NCBI GenBank assembly: GCA_002366775.1
Contig: DFBW01000113.1
Span: 1 to 13,701, forward strand
Direction of reading: 5' to 3'
Length of the DNA: 13,701 bases
Source of the DNA: Roseovarius sp. UBA3070
GTDB lineage: Bacteria; Pseudomonadota; Alphaproteobacteria; Rhodobacterales; Rhodobacteraceae
Shown here: one piece after another, positions 6,814 to 13,701 of the stretch
How the letters are laid out: each line of letters begins with the position of its first letter
Numbering within the stretch: position 1 is the stretch's first letter
Notes under the pieces: generated by a model
Seen by the model: the letters and a program-made list of their open reading frames with translations, nothing else
Databases searched by the model: none
Told to the model about the DNA's origin: nothing
Position numbers and translations under genes: made by a program

Positions 6814-6842
6814 ACTATAAAACTATGCGCGATAAGTGTCAT
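6814..6842 (-). promoter_or_regulatory. Sigma70-like promoter of the TPR-sulfotransferase operon
   Basis: Reading the minus strand, ATGACA (6842-6837, five of six matches to TTGACA) is followed by exactly 17 bases and then TATAGT (6819-6814, five of six matches to TATAAT). Transcription would start near 6807, leaving a leader of about 75 bases before the GTG start. It is the best promoter match I see in the window, and it sits between the terminator of the transporter operon and the first gene of the operon it would drive. Confidence 0.65.
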
Positions 6843-6898
6843 GCCCCGGGCGCGAGGCCAATGGCATTTTTTTGCTTATTAGGTAAATTTTGCGAAAT

Positions 6899-6920
6899 GG
6901 GGCCAGTCGTGACTGGCCCC
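6899..6920 (-). terminator. Hairpin terminator after the TRAP-USP operon
   Basis: A perfect inverted repeat has 10-base arms, GGGGCCAGTC and GACTGGCCCC, around a 2-base centre. It begins 11 bases past the UspA stop codon on the minus strand. The downstream side has only a broken T-run (ATTTCGC, then AAAATTT), so it is a strong stem with a modest U-tract. It separates the transporter operon from the TPR operon promoter. The stem is nearly symmetric and could also stop plus-strand transcription (TTT follows on that side). Confidence 0.7.
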
Positions 6921-6930
6921 TTTGGCCTGT

Positions 6931-7368
6931 TCAACTGCGAACGACATACACCGAGCAGCTGGAGTGGCGTACAACACGCGCGGCGTTCGGGCCCAACAGG
7001 TAATCCGAAAAGTCGGGCTTGTGTGCACCAATCACGATCAACTCGGCCTTGATAGTGTCGGCAATTTTCAAGATTTCCTCATAGGCGCTGCCGGTGGCCA
7101 CGACATGGCGTTGATCATCGGAAGCCCCGTCGCCCAACGCTGTGTTGACCAGGTCGTTCAAGCGCGTGCGCGCCTCGGCAACCATCTTGTCGTGGTGGCC
7201 TTTGTCAAAGAAGGCCCCCACCACACTCATCCCGAAATCGGGCACCACAGTGATGACATCCAGCTGCGCGCCTTCCATCTCGGCCAGGCGAGCAGCTTGC
7301 TTCAGAACGCCGACATCACGGTTGTCATTGCTGATATCGACAGCACAAAGAACAGTTTTCATACTCAT
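6931..7368 (-). CDS. Universal stress protein (UspA family) linked to TRAP transporter
   Basis: The 145-residue product spans the usual single-domain UspA length: V-L-C-A-V-D with Asp11 at the N-terminus, V-V-P at 41-43, and the C-terminal nucleotide-loop region I-V-I-G-A-H at 111-116 through G-P-N-A-A-R-V-V-R-H at 126-135 and S-V-Y-V-V-R. The classical ATP motif G-x2-G-x9-G-[ST] is altered: the second Gly position is Lys117 and the last Gly is followed by Pro, so nucleotide binding is uncertain. UspA proteins encoded with TRAP transporters are known; TeaD beside the ectoine transporter TeaABC of Halomonas regulates transport in an ATP-dependent way. Here the gene overlaps the permease stop by 4 bases (ATGA). 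AGGAGA lies 6 bases upstream of the first ATG, which therefore is preferred over the Met at residue 3. A regulatory role on the permease is the likely job. Confidence 0.88.
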   Translation of the reverse strand: MSMKTVLCAVDISNDNRDVGVLKQAARLAEMEGAQLDVITVVPDFGMSVVGAFFDKGHHDKMVAEARTRLNDLVNTALGDGASDDQRHVVATGSAYEEILKIADTIKAELIVIGAHKPDFSDYLLGPNAARVVRHSSCSVYVVRS

Positions 7369-9971
7369 GCCGGTTCTCCTTGTTTGGTCATACGGGCGCG
7401 TTGCAGGAAGGCGATCAGAGCCAGCAGGACCAAGGCTGGGATAAACACCAGTTCCTTGGGCATCTGGTCTGCGGGGGCTTTGACCTCGGCGATGCGCACT
7501 GCGTCGTCACCGTAGAAATCAAACCCGCCCATCTGAGCCGAGATTGCTGTGCCCGGGAGGGGCTCATCCATCTTGACCAGACCGTCTTCTTGGAGGGTGA
7601 TGAAGCCCATTGCCTCAAGGCGGCTGGCCCCATCTTCGCCTTCGCCCACGGGCACAACCAGTGACAGGTCTTTCATCTCGCCGGTGTCGTAATCAGGACC
7701 GGAAACCACAAAGCGCAGTTCTTGTCCCGGCTCGGCTGTATCCAGCATCGCCGTAACGTCGGCTGGGGCGATTTGCTCGAAAGGGGGTTGGATACGGTCC
7801 ATGAAGAAGTCAGGCCGGAACAACAAGAAGGCCACCAGCACAAGTGCAACGCTTTCGTAGATGCGGTTCTTGGTCAGGAAGTAGTTCATTGTGCCCGCGG
7901 TAAAGACCAATATCGCAATGGTCGCCGTTATGAAGACAAGTATCCCTTGCATCCACGTCACATCTATCAACAACAAATCGGTGTTGAAGATGAACACAAA
8001 CGGCAGCGCCACAGTCCGCAAGCTGTAGAAGAATGCGACAAACCCGGTCTTGATGGCATCCCCGCCTGATACGGCCGCAGCGGCAAAGCTGGCCAGCCCC
8101 ACAGGGGGCGTCACATCCGCCATGATCCCGAAGTAGAACACAAAGAGGTGCACCGCGATCAGCGGCACAATCAGGCCCGACTGTGCGCCAAGTTCCACCA
8201 CAACACCCGCCATCAGCGAGCTGACAACGATGTAGTTGGCCGTGGTTGGCAGGCCCATGCCCAGCACAAGGCTAAGCAGACCCACCATGATCAGCATCAG
8301 GATCAGGTTACCACCGGACAGGAACTCAACCAGATCGGCCATGACCTGACCCACACCAGTAAGGGTGACAGTTCCCACAATCACACCTGCGGTGGCTGTG
8401 GCCAGGCCGATACCGATCATGTTGCGGGCACCATCAATCAGGCCATCCCACAGATCTTTCACACCGGCTTTGATCGCATTTGCCGTATCACTTTTGCCAC
8501 GGAAGATTGCCTTAAGCGGGCGCTGAGTCAGCAGGATCACGAACAAGAGCATCGTGGCCCAAAAAGCAGACAGACCCGGTGATTTCTGTTCGATCATCAA
8601 GAAGTAGACCAGCGTGATGATGGGCAGCAGATAGTAAAGGCCAGATTTGTAGATCTCGCCCACCACGGGCAGTTCTACTTCTTCGGCGTTGGGGTCATCG
8701 GGTTCCAGATCAGGCACACCCGAGGCCAGATAGAGCAATGCCGCATAGGTCACAAAGATCAGCAACGACAGAACCATACCCGAGGACGGCAGCGCGCTGG
8801 TGATCCAACCTACAGGGTATTGCACGCCATAACAAAGCGCTGCGAACCCGGCAAAGAAGACCGCCATACCGCCAATGGTTTTCCCCATGCTGACCACCCG
8901 GTTGCCCAGTGTCGGCATGTTGTTTTTCACCGCTTCAAGGTGAACGATGTAAACCAGCGCGATATAAGAAATCGCCGCAGGCAGGAAGGCGTGGGTGATC
9001 ACCTCGACATAGGAAATGCCGACATATTCCACCATAAGAAACGCCGCAGCCCCCATCACGGGCGGCATAATTTGCCCGTTGACGGAGGATGCGACCTCGA
9101 CAGCACCGGCTTTCTCACTCGAAAACCCAACCCGTTTCATCAACGGAATCGTAAACGTACCAGTGGTGACAACGTTTGCGATCGACGAGCCCGAAATCAG
9201 GCCAGTCGCCGCAGAACCTACAACAGCTGCTTTTGCGGGGCCGCCACGAAGATGGCCCAGCGCACCAAACGCCATTTTGATAAAGTAGTTCCCTGCCCCG
9301 GCCTTATCCAGCAAAGCGCCGAACAGAACGAAGAGGAACACGAATTTGGTTGAAACACCCAGAGCGATACCAAACACGCCCTCAGATGTGATCCACATAT
9401 GGCTCATCGCTTTCTTCAGCGAGGCACCCTTCCAGCGGATGACTTCGGGCACGATATCAGACGAGCCGAAAAACACATACAGCAAGAAGATCGTGGCGAT
9501 GATTGCCATGGCGGGCCCAAGCGCGCGACGCGCGGCCTCAAACAGCAGGATCAGGCCAATCAGGGCCACCCACTTATCGGTGTCATCAGCCAGACCGCCC
9601 GCATTGACGATCTTTTCATAAAACCAATAGCCATAAAGCGCGATAAATGCAGCCACCAAGCCCATCACCCAATCCTGAATGGGGATATAATTGCGCGGGC
9701 TGGATTTCAGCGCAGGATAGGCCATGAAAGCCAGGAAAATAGCAAAGGCCAGGTGGATCTGGCGTGAGTTGTTGATCAGATCACCGGGCAGAATATAGGG
9801 CGCCATTGGCGATGCCAGGATCACCTGAAACGTGGACCATACAACAGCGATAATCGCCAGCATGGTTCCCACAGACCCTACCGGGTTGCGTGCGCCTGCG
9901 TCGGATGAGGCAACAAGATCCTGAAGTTCTTCTTCGCTAAGTGGGCGACCGCCCTGTTTGTCGTCGGCCAT
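7365..9971 (-). CDS. TAXI-type TRAP transporter fused permease (DctQ-DctM) with C-terminal DUF3394-like domain
   Basis: The 868-residue product is a polytopic membrane protein. The first part (about 33-170) holds the four-helix small-subunit (DctQ-like) segment; about 185-700 is the DctM-like large subunit with conserved blocks G-L-I-S-G-S-S-I-A-N-V (257-267) and G-M-G-L-P-T-T-A-N-Y (571-580). After further helices at about 676-717, a soluble stretch (about 720-838, rich in Asp/Glu/Gly) is followed by one more helix (about 841-857), which fits the DUF3394 extension known on some TAXI permeases. This makes it much longer than a minimal fused permease (about 600-700). It uses an ion gradient to import the solute delivered by the binding protein at 10087-11055. 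A GTG two codons upstream also opens the frame, but GGGAGA is only 2 bases from it and 8 from the ATG at 9971, so ATG is chosen. Confidence 0.93.
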   Translation of the reverse strand: MADDKQGGRPLSEEELQDLVASSDAGARNPVGSVGTMLAIIAVVWSTFQVILASPMAPYILPGDLINNSRQIHLAFAIFLAFMAYPALKSSPRNYIPIQDWVMGLVAAFIALYGYWFYEKIVNAGGLADDTDKWVALIGLILLFEAARRALGPAMAIIATIFLLYVFFGSSDIVPEVIRWKGASLKKAMSHMWITSEGVFGIALGVSTKFVFLFVLFGALLDKAGAGNYFIKMAFGALGHLRGGPAKAAVVGSAATGLISGSSIANVVTTGTFTIPLMKRVGFSSEKAGAVEVASSVNGQIMPPVMGAAAFLMVEYVGISYVEVITHAFLPAAISYIALVYIVHLEAVKNNMPTLGNRVVSMGKTIGGMAVFFAGFAALCYGVQYPVGWITSALPSSGMVLSLLIFVTYAALLYLASGVPDLEPDDPNAEEVELPVVGEIYKSGLYYLLPIITLVYFLMIEQKSPGLSAFWATMLLFVILLTQRPLKAIFRGKSDTANAIKAGVKDLWDGLIDGARNMIGIGLATATAGVIVGTVTLTGVGQVMADLVEFLSGGNLILMLIMVGLLSLVLGMGLPTTANYIVVSSLMAGVVVELGAQSGLIVPLIAVHLFVFYFGIMADVTPPVGLASFAAAAVSGGDAIKTGFVAFFYSLRTVALPFVFIFNTDLLLIDVTWMQGILVFITATIAILVFTAGTMNYFLTKNRIYESVALVLVAFLLFRPDFFMDRIQPPFEQIAPADVTAMLDTAEPGQELRFVVSGPDYDTGEMKDLSLVVPVGEGEDGASRLEAMGFITLQEDGLVKMDEPLPGTAISAQMGGFDFYGDDAVRIAEVKAPADQMPKELVFIPALVLLALIAFLQRARMTKQGEPA

Positions 9972-9979
9972 TGTCACTG

Positions 9980-9986
9980 TCTCCCT
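9980..9986 (-). promoter_or_regulatory. Ribosome binding site of the TRAP permease
   Basis: AGGGAGA on the minus strand lies 8 bases before the ATG at 9971 but only 2 before the GTG at 9977. The spacing decides the start in favour of the ATG. Confidence 0.65.
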
Positions 9987-10048
9987 GAGTGCCGCTTTAT
10001 TGGTCGCGGCTTATTGGGCTTTTGCGCCCGTTTAGTTAAATTTGTCGT

Positions 10049-10072
10049 GCGGGGGCAGCGCGCTGCCCCCGC
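10049..10072 (-). terminator. GC-rich intercistronic hairpin between binding protein and permease genes
   Basis: A perfect palindrome has 12-base arms, GCGGGGGCAGCG and CGCTGCCCCCGC, or a 10-base-pair stem with a 4-base CGCG loop. It sits 14 bases after the stop of the solute-binding gene and about 70 bases before the permease Shine-Dalgarno. No T-run follows directly (ACGACAAATTT), so it is better read as a partial terminator or mRNA-stabilising stem than as a full stop. Such elements commonly allow the periplasmic binding protein to be made in excess of the membrane subunits. Confidence 0.65.
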
Positions 10073-10086
10073 AAAGTTTGGATGGA

Positions 10087-11055
10087 TTATTCAATCCAGC
10101 CTTTTTCTTTGTAGTACTTCGCCGCACCGGCATGCAGAGGAGCCGACAGACCCGCAGAAGCCATTTCTTCGGCTTTCAGGTTGGCGAATGCAGGGTGCAG
10201 CTTTTTGAAGTCATCGAAATTATCGAAGACAGCGCTGACAACCGCATAAACCGCATCCTCAGATACTTTGTCGGAGGTTACGAACGTGGCACCAACACCA
10301 AAGGTCGTGGTTTCGTTGTCACTGCCGCGATACATGCCGCCGGGAATGGTGGCGGTACGATAGAACGAATTGTCGGCAATCAGGCCGTCAATCACTTCAC
10401 CTGTGACGTTCACCAGAACGGAATCACACGCGGTGGTGGCTTCCTGGATCGAACCGGATGGGTGACCAACCGTATAGATCATCGCATCAATCTGGTTGTC
10501 ACACAGGGCTGCTGACTGCTCAGCCGCCTTCAGCTCGGATGCCAGTGCGAAATCGTCAACCGTCCAGCCCATCGCCTCAAGAACAACGTCCATCGTGCCA
10601 CGCTGGCCTGAACCAGGGTTGCCGATGTTTACGCGCTTGCCTTTGAGGTCTTCAAAGCTGCTGATGCCCGCATCTGCACGCGCCACAACTGTGAACGGTT
10701 CGGCATGTACGGAAAACACGGCGCGCAGGCCTTCAAACGGGCCAGCATCTGCAAACTTCGATGTGCCGTGATAGGCGTGGTACTGCCAGTCAGATTGGGC
10801 CACACCAAATTCCAGCTCGCCTTCGCGGATGGTGTTGATGTTGTAAACCGAGCCACCTGTAGATTCGACTGAGCAGCGAATCCCGTGCTCTTTGCGGCCT
10901 TTGTTGACCAGACGGCAGATTGCGCCGCCAGTCGGGTAATACACACCAGTAACACCGCCGGTGCCGATGGTGATGAACTCTTCAGCGCTTGCCTGAGGGG
11001 CGCTCAGCGCCAGTGCCGTAGCACAAACGGCAGCAAAAGAAGTGTAACGTGTCAT
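10087..11055 (-). CDS. TAXI-family TRAP transporter solute-binding protein
   Basis: The 322-residue product begins with a Sec signal peptide (M-T-R-Y, hydrophobic core about 7-19, A-S-A cleavage site before Glu25), so it acts in the periplasm. The mature protein shows the TAXI hallmark near its start, [15 protein letters not shown] (30-44), then E-S-T-G-G-S-V-Y-N (64-72), F-G-V-A-Q-S-D (83-89), and [10 protein letters not shown] with G-S-G-Q-R-G (136-153), all typical of this group. It captures a solute, for which glutamate-like or 2-hydroxy/2-oxo acids are known in some relatives, and passes it to the permease at 7365-9971. The substrate here cannot be assigned. Four mature Cys (47, 61, 185, 210) could pair. 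GGGAGA lies 6 bases upstream of the ATG. It is the first gene of the transporter operon and faces away from the two-component genes. Confidence 0.93.
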   Translation of the reverse strand: MTRYTSFAAVCATALALSAPQASAEEFITIGTGGVTGVYYPTGGAICRLVNKGRKEHGIRCSVESTGGSVYNINTIREGELEFGVAQSDWQYHAYHGTSKFADAGPFEGLRAVFSVHAEPFTVVARADAGISSFEDLKGKRVNIGNPGSGQRGTMDVVLEAMGWTVDDFALASELKAAEQSAALCDNQIDAMIYTVGHPSGSIQEATTACDSVLVNVTGEVIDGLIADNSFYRTATIPGGMYRGSDNETTTFGVGATFVTSDKVSEDAVYAVVSAVFDNFDDFKKLHPAFANLKAEEMASAGLSAPLHAGAAKYYKEKGWIE

Positions 11056-11061
11056 ATGAAA

Positions 11062-11067
11062 TCTCCC
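11062..11067 (-). promoter_or_regulatory. Ribosome binding site of the TAXI binding protein
   Basis: GGGAGA on the minus strand lies 6 bases before the ATG at 11055, an optimal spacing for a highly translated first gene. Confidence 0.65.
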
Positions 11068-11131
11068 ATATTCGATTTACCCCCGATCACCCAGCTTCAC
11101 TTATCGTGAATTGGTCGCGGGTGCGGAGGCG

Positions 11132-11140
11132 GTTATAGCA
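11132..11140 (-). promoter_or_regulatory. Candidate extended -10 promoter element of the TRAP operon
   Basis: TGC followed by TATAAC on the minus strand matches an extended -10 (TGn-TATAAT, five of six in the hexamer). No recognisable -35 stands 17 bases upstream, which fits an extended -10 or an activated promoter. The start point would be about 70 bases before the binding-protein ATG. Confidence 0.35.
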
Positions 11141-11174
11141 TCCGGTTCTTCGTGCCCGGAATGCAGGGTAGGGT

Positions 11175-11194
11175 CTCAGCACAGCCGTGCAGAG
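11175..11194. repeat. Imperfect inverted repeat, candidate operator
   Basis: CTCAGCAC and GTGCAGAG form 8-base arms around AGCC, with one mismatch inside the stem. It lies between the two TGCTATA boxes of the divergent region. Part of it (CAGCACAGC, 11177-11185) recurs in inverse orientation at 11252-11260. Confidence 0.4.
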
Positions 11195-11243
11195 TCTATG
11201 CGCGTAATTACCTATAGCATAATTCGCATTCTTATGTGACAAT

Positions 11244-11257
11244 CACAGCAAGCTGTG
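11244..11257. repeat. Perfect inverted repeat CACAGC-AA-GCTGTG, candidate operator
   Basis: The arms are 6 bases with a 2-base centre, a size fitting a dimeric regulator. It lies just upstream of the TTGTCA box as read toward the TRAP operon, the place expected for an activator, and about 110 bases upstream of the kinase start. Confidence 0.4.
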
Positions 11258-11367
11258 CTGGAGTCCAAGGCGATGAGTGGCGTCTTTCCAAATCACCTTT
11301 CCAAGTTTCCCAAGATCATACCGTGCTGTTCAATCCCATCTGTTTGGGCTGTCAGACGCTGGGCGAT

Positions 11368-13332
11368 ATGAGGCAATCCCTTGCCTTTATCTTGATGATT
11401 AGCCTCGCGGGGCTACAGTTTCTTGCTATTCTTATTGTGGTGTCCACGACGTTCGTCACCTCCGAACGCGCCATTTTGCAACATGCTCTTGGCCTGATGA
11501 GCCAGGCCGGCAGCAACGCAACCGAACATACACGTTTGTTCCTGAAACCTGCTCAGGATCTGGCCGATCAAGCCACGGGTCTGATTTCCAGCGGCATTAT
11601 TGATCCCGCCGATCATGCGGCATTGGAACAGTTATTGTTTCAACAGGTTTTGACCACACCACAGGTGGCGGGCGTCTATTTTGGCGATGAGGACGGGAAC
11701 TTTGTCTATGTCATGCGCAGCAAGGGCCCCGGCCCCATACGCACCAAGATAATTTCACACCAAGACGGTGATCGGGCAACGAACTTCATTTGGCGCACAC
11801 AAGATTTTGAAGCCGTTTCACGGGCCATTGACCCAACGGACCAATTCGATCCGCGCAGCCGCCCCTGGTATCAATCGGCAGCTCAGTCCAAGCAGCCGAT
11901 CTGGACAGACCCATATGTATTCTTCTCATCGCGCAGACCGGGGATAACAGCCGCCACGCCGGTTATCCTTGCTGATGGCAGTCTGCGCGGGGTCGTTGGC
12001 GTTGATATTGAGCTTGATGCGATTTCCCAGTTCTTGTCAGACCTAACCATCAGTGCCGGTAGCACGGCCCTTATTCTGAACGAAAACGGTGAGGTCATCG
12101 CACATCCTGACAGTGATCAGATCGTTGTTCAGAACGAAGATAAAACAATCCGGTTTGCCAGCATCAATGAGATCAATGACCCGGTGGCGCGCACAGCCTT
12201 TGGGGCGCTTGCGGAACCTGGCGCGCTTGTGGTCGAAAGCGAAATCAGATCCGAGCTGGAGTATGACAAGAAATCTTACCTGACACTTTTGGCCCCGATT
12301 GGGGAATATGATCTGCCCTGGACGATCGCTATTCATGCGCCTGAGAACGACTTTATTCAGGTAATCAAAGACAATAGGCGGCGCAATGTTTGGATTGCGG
12401 CGGCTGTCTCTCTTGTCACCGCTATTGTCGGCTTATTGCTGGCGGAGGTGATCCTAAGGCCAGTTCGGGCATTTGCGGTGCGCACATCACTGGTGTCACA
12501 GGGGGAACTGCCCGCAGATATGCCGCTACCAAAAACCTACCGGGAACTTAAGCGTGCCAACGAAACGCTGATCCATGAAATCTCACAGCGGCGCGAATCC
12601 GAAGCCAAGCAGCGCGATCTCAGCAGGCAATTGTTTCATTTTTCGCGTGTCGATATGATGGGGCAGTTGGCGACGGGCCTGGCGCATGAACTCAGTCAGC
12701 CAATCACTGCCATTACACAGAATGTGGATGCCGCGATGTCCACCGCTGCCAAGCTTGAGGATGCCACCCCTGAATTGATGGAAATCCTGTCCGAGCTTGA
12801 CGATCAGGCCCATCGCGGCGGTGACATCATTGCTGCGCTACGCGGATTGGTGCGCAAGGATGAAGGAGAGTATGACCAGTTTGATTTTGGCGATCTGTTG
12901 GATCAATCCCTGAAGATCGTGCAACATGAAGCAGCCGCCAACGCGGTTGAGCTGGTGAAAACAAATGTGGCACATCATCAGGTGGTTGCGAACCGGGTGC
13001 AGATCGCGCAGGTTTTGATCAATCTGATACACAACGCGATTGAGGCGATGACAGCGGCCCAAAGCCCAACCCGCCAGATCTTGATTTCCACCCGTCCTCT
13101 CGGCACGTTTCTGAAGGTCTGTGTCGATGATACCGGCCCCGGTGTTGATCCCGAACAGCCTCTGTTTCGGCATTTTGAGACAAGTAAGGCCGAAGGTATG
13201 GGAATTGGCCTTTCGATCAGCAAAACAATCATTGAAGCAAACGGTGGCCATCTTTGGTATGACCATAGTGGCCACGAGAATTCCCGCTTTTGTTTCACTC
13301 TGCCCATGCTTTCCACCGGGCAGGAATCGTGA
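11368..13332 (+). CDS. DctB-like sensor histidine kinase with periplasmic dCache-type domain
   Basis: The 654-residue product has one membrane helix (about 5-29), a large periplasmic sensor (about 31-338), a second helix (about 342-364), then the kinase core. The sensor has the dCache signature F-D-P-R-S-R-P-W-Y (160-168), W-T-D-P-Y (179-183) and G-V-V-G-V-D-I (208-214), typical for small organic ligands. The dimerisation helix carries the phosphoacceptor His440 in L-A-H-E-L-S-Q-P. The ATPase domain shows the N box with Asn556 in L-I-H-N-A-I-E-A-M, G1 at D-D-T-G-P-G-V (587-593) and G-M-G-I-G-L (610-615). A coiled stretch (about 390-425) links membrane and core; no clear HAMP domain is seen. 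The frame opens at a GTG (11236), but that 44-residue extension would put a polar segment before helix 1 and has no Shine-Dalgarno, so the ATG at 11368 is preferred, though its own site is weak. It is divergent from the TRAP operon, which it probably regulates. Confidence 0.88.
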   Translation: MRQSLAFILMISLAGLQFLAILIVVSTTFVTSERAILQHALGLMSQAGSNATEHTRLFLKPAQDLADQATGLISSGIIDPADHAALEQLLFQQVLTTPQVAGVYFGDEDGNFVYVMRSKGPGPIRTKIISHQDGDRATNFIWRTQDFEAVSRAIDPTDQFDPRSRPWYQSAAQSKQPIWTDPYVFFSSRRPGITAATPVILADGSLRGVVGVDIELDAISQFLSDLTISAGSTALILNENGEVIAHPDSDQIVVQNEDKTIRFASINEINDPVARTAFGALAEPGALVVESEIRSELEYDKKSYLTLLAPIGEYDLPWTIAIHAPENDFIQVIKDNRRRNVWIAAAVSLVTAIVGLLLAEVILRPVRAFAVRTSLVSQGELPADMPLPKTYRELKRANETLIHEISQRRESEAKQRDLSRQLFHFSRVDMMGQLATGLAHELSQPITAITQNVDAAMSTAAKLEDATPELMEILSELDDQAHRGGDIIAALRGLVRKDEGEYDQFDFGDLLDQSLKIVQHEAAANAVELVKTNVAHHQVVANRVQIAQVLINLIHNAIEAMTAAQSPTRQILISTRPLGTFLKVCVDDTGPGVDPEQPLFRHFETSKAEGMGIGLSISKTIIEANGGHLWYDHSGHENSRFCFTLPMLSTGQES

Positions 13333-13367
13333 GATAATGCCCTGAACAACCAATCGGGCCCCGGGAT

Positions 13368-13701
13368 ATGGAACCAATCATTTTTCTGGTCGATGACGAA
13401 GAAGAAGTACGGGCAACCTTGTCACGAGCGCTGAAAATGCGCGGCTTCAAGGTAAAGGCCTTTTCCACAGCTGAACAATTCCTGAATGCGTATCAGACAA
13501 ATGAAATTGGCTGTCTGGTGCTGGATTATGGCATGCCCGGAATGAACGGCCTCCAATTGCAAAGCGAACTTAATGAACGGGGCATCGGTGCTCCGGTCAT
13601 CTTTATTTCGGGGCACGGAGGTGTGCCGGAATCTGTTCAGGCCATGAAAGGTGGTGCCGTTGATTTCATCCAGAAACCATTCCGGCAGGCGCAGTTGATA
13701 A
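13368..13701 (+). CDS. FixJ-like response regulator, receiver domain (3' end beyond window)
   Basis: The visible 111 residues form most of a receiver domain: acidic pocket Asp9-Asp10, phosphoacceptor Asp53 in V-L-D-Y-G-M-P-G-M-N-G, Ser81 in F-I-S-G-H-G-G-V-P, and Lys103 in F-I-Q-K-P-F. The S-G-H-G-x-V-P-x-x-V-x-A-M-K-x-G-A-V-D-F pattern is typical of FixJ/NarL-group regulators that carry a C-terminal LuxR-type HTH, but NtrC/DctD-type receivers are similar. The output domain is outside the window, so the class is not settled. The ATG is 35 bases after the kinase stop, with only a weak CGGGAT upstream. It is the expected partner of the kinase. The frame remains open to the last base. Confidence 0.9.
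   Translation, partial: MEPIIFLVDDEEEVRATLSRALKMRGFKVKAFSTAEQFLNAYQTNEIGCLVLDYGMPGMNGLQLQSELNERGIGAPVIFISGHGGVPESVQAMKGGAVDFIQKPFRQAQLI

Larger units (their letters stand above)
11056..11367. promoter_or_regulatory. Divergent intergenic region between TRAP operon and two-component genes
   Basis: These 312 bases contain no convincing gene if the kinase starts at 11368. Toward the TRAP operon (minus strand) there are two TGCTATA boxes: an extended -10 TGC-TATAAC at 11140-11132, which would start transcription near 11125, and TGC-TATAGG at 11219-11211. A TTGTCA (11242-11237) could serve as a -35 near the second. Inverted repeats lie at 11096-11110, 11175-11194 and 11244-11257 and could bind the response regulator. 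No clear -35/-10 pair is visible for the plus-strand kinase; a CATAAT at 11218-11223 lacks a good -35. Confidence 0.45.

Noticed and set aside
9972..9977. GTG start for the TRAP permease at 9977
   Set aside because: The Shine-Dalgarno would be only 2 bases away; the ATG two codons later has an 8-base spacing.
11132..11158. Possible sigma54 promoter (GGGCACG...ATGC) toward the TRAP operon
   Set aside because: The GG-to-GC spacing is not the required 10 bases; the second element falls out of register.
11236..11367. Kinase start at the upstream GTG (11236), adding 44 residues
   Set aside because: No Shine-Dalgarno upstream, the extension is polar with three Cys-rich turns and would displace the membrane helix from the N-terminus; an ATG directly precedes helix 1. 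The start at 11368 also has a weak site, so some doubt remains.

Overview
The window looks like chromosomal DNA of an alphaproteobacterium, most likely a marine Rhodobacterales/Roseobacter-type organism. This is inferred from the G+C-rich codon use, the TAXI-type TRAP transporter with a linked universal stress protein, and the many PAPS-sulfotransferase-like genes; no rRNA or other marker gene is present to prove it. I see no mobile element, tRNA or CRISPR array.

Region 1 (about 1-6842, minus strand) is one long, tightly packed operon. It reads from a strong sigma70-like promoter (6814-6842) through a GTG-started TPR protein, an alkaline-phosphatase/sulfatase-fold enzyme with Thr instead of Cys at the nucleophile position, a sulfotransferase-like protein, a 113-residue acidic protein of unknown function, a beta-propeller-like protein without signal peptide, a lipoprotein esterase of the PHB-depolymerase/LpqC type, and a second sulfotransferase-like protein paralogous to the first. 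A further gene probably starts at 21 and leaves the window. Most spacings are -4 to +21 bases. I do not recognise this gene set as a described system. The content suggests sulfation or another group transfer on a small molecule or envelope polymer, with an envelope-anchored hydrolase.

Region 2 (6899-11055, minus strand) is a TAXI-family TRAP transporter operon: periplasmic solute-binding protein, fused DctQ-DctM permease with an extra C-terminal domain (DUF3394-like), and a UspA protein overlapping the permease stop by 4 bases. A GC-rich perfect hairpin separates the binding protein from the permease, and a second hairpin ends the operon at 6899-6920.

Region 3 (11368-13701, plus strand) is transcribed divergently from the transporter: a DctB-like membrane histidine kinase with a periplasmic dCache-type sensor, then the receiver domain of a FixJ-like response regulator cut by the window end. 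The 312-base divergent intergenic region carries several inverted repeats that are candidate regulator sites. The simplest reading is that the two-component pair senses the solute, or a relative of it, and controls the TRAP operon.
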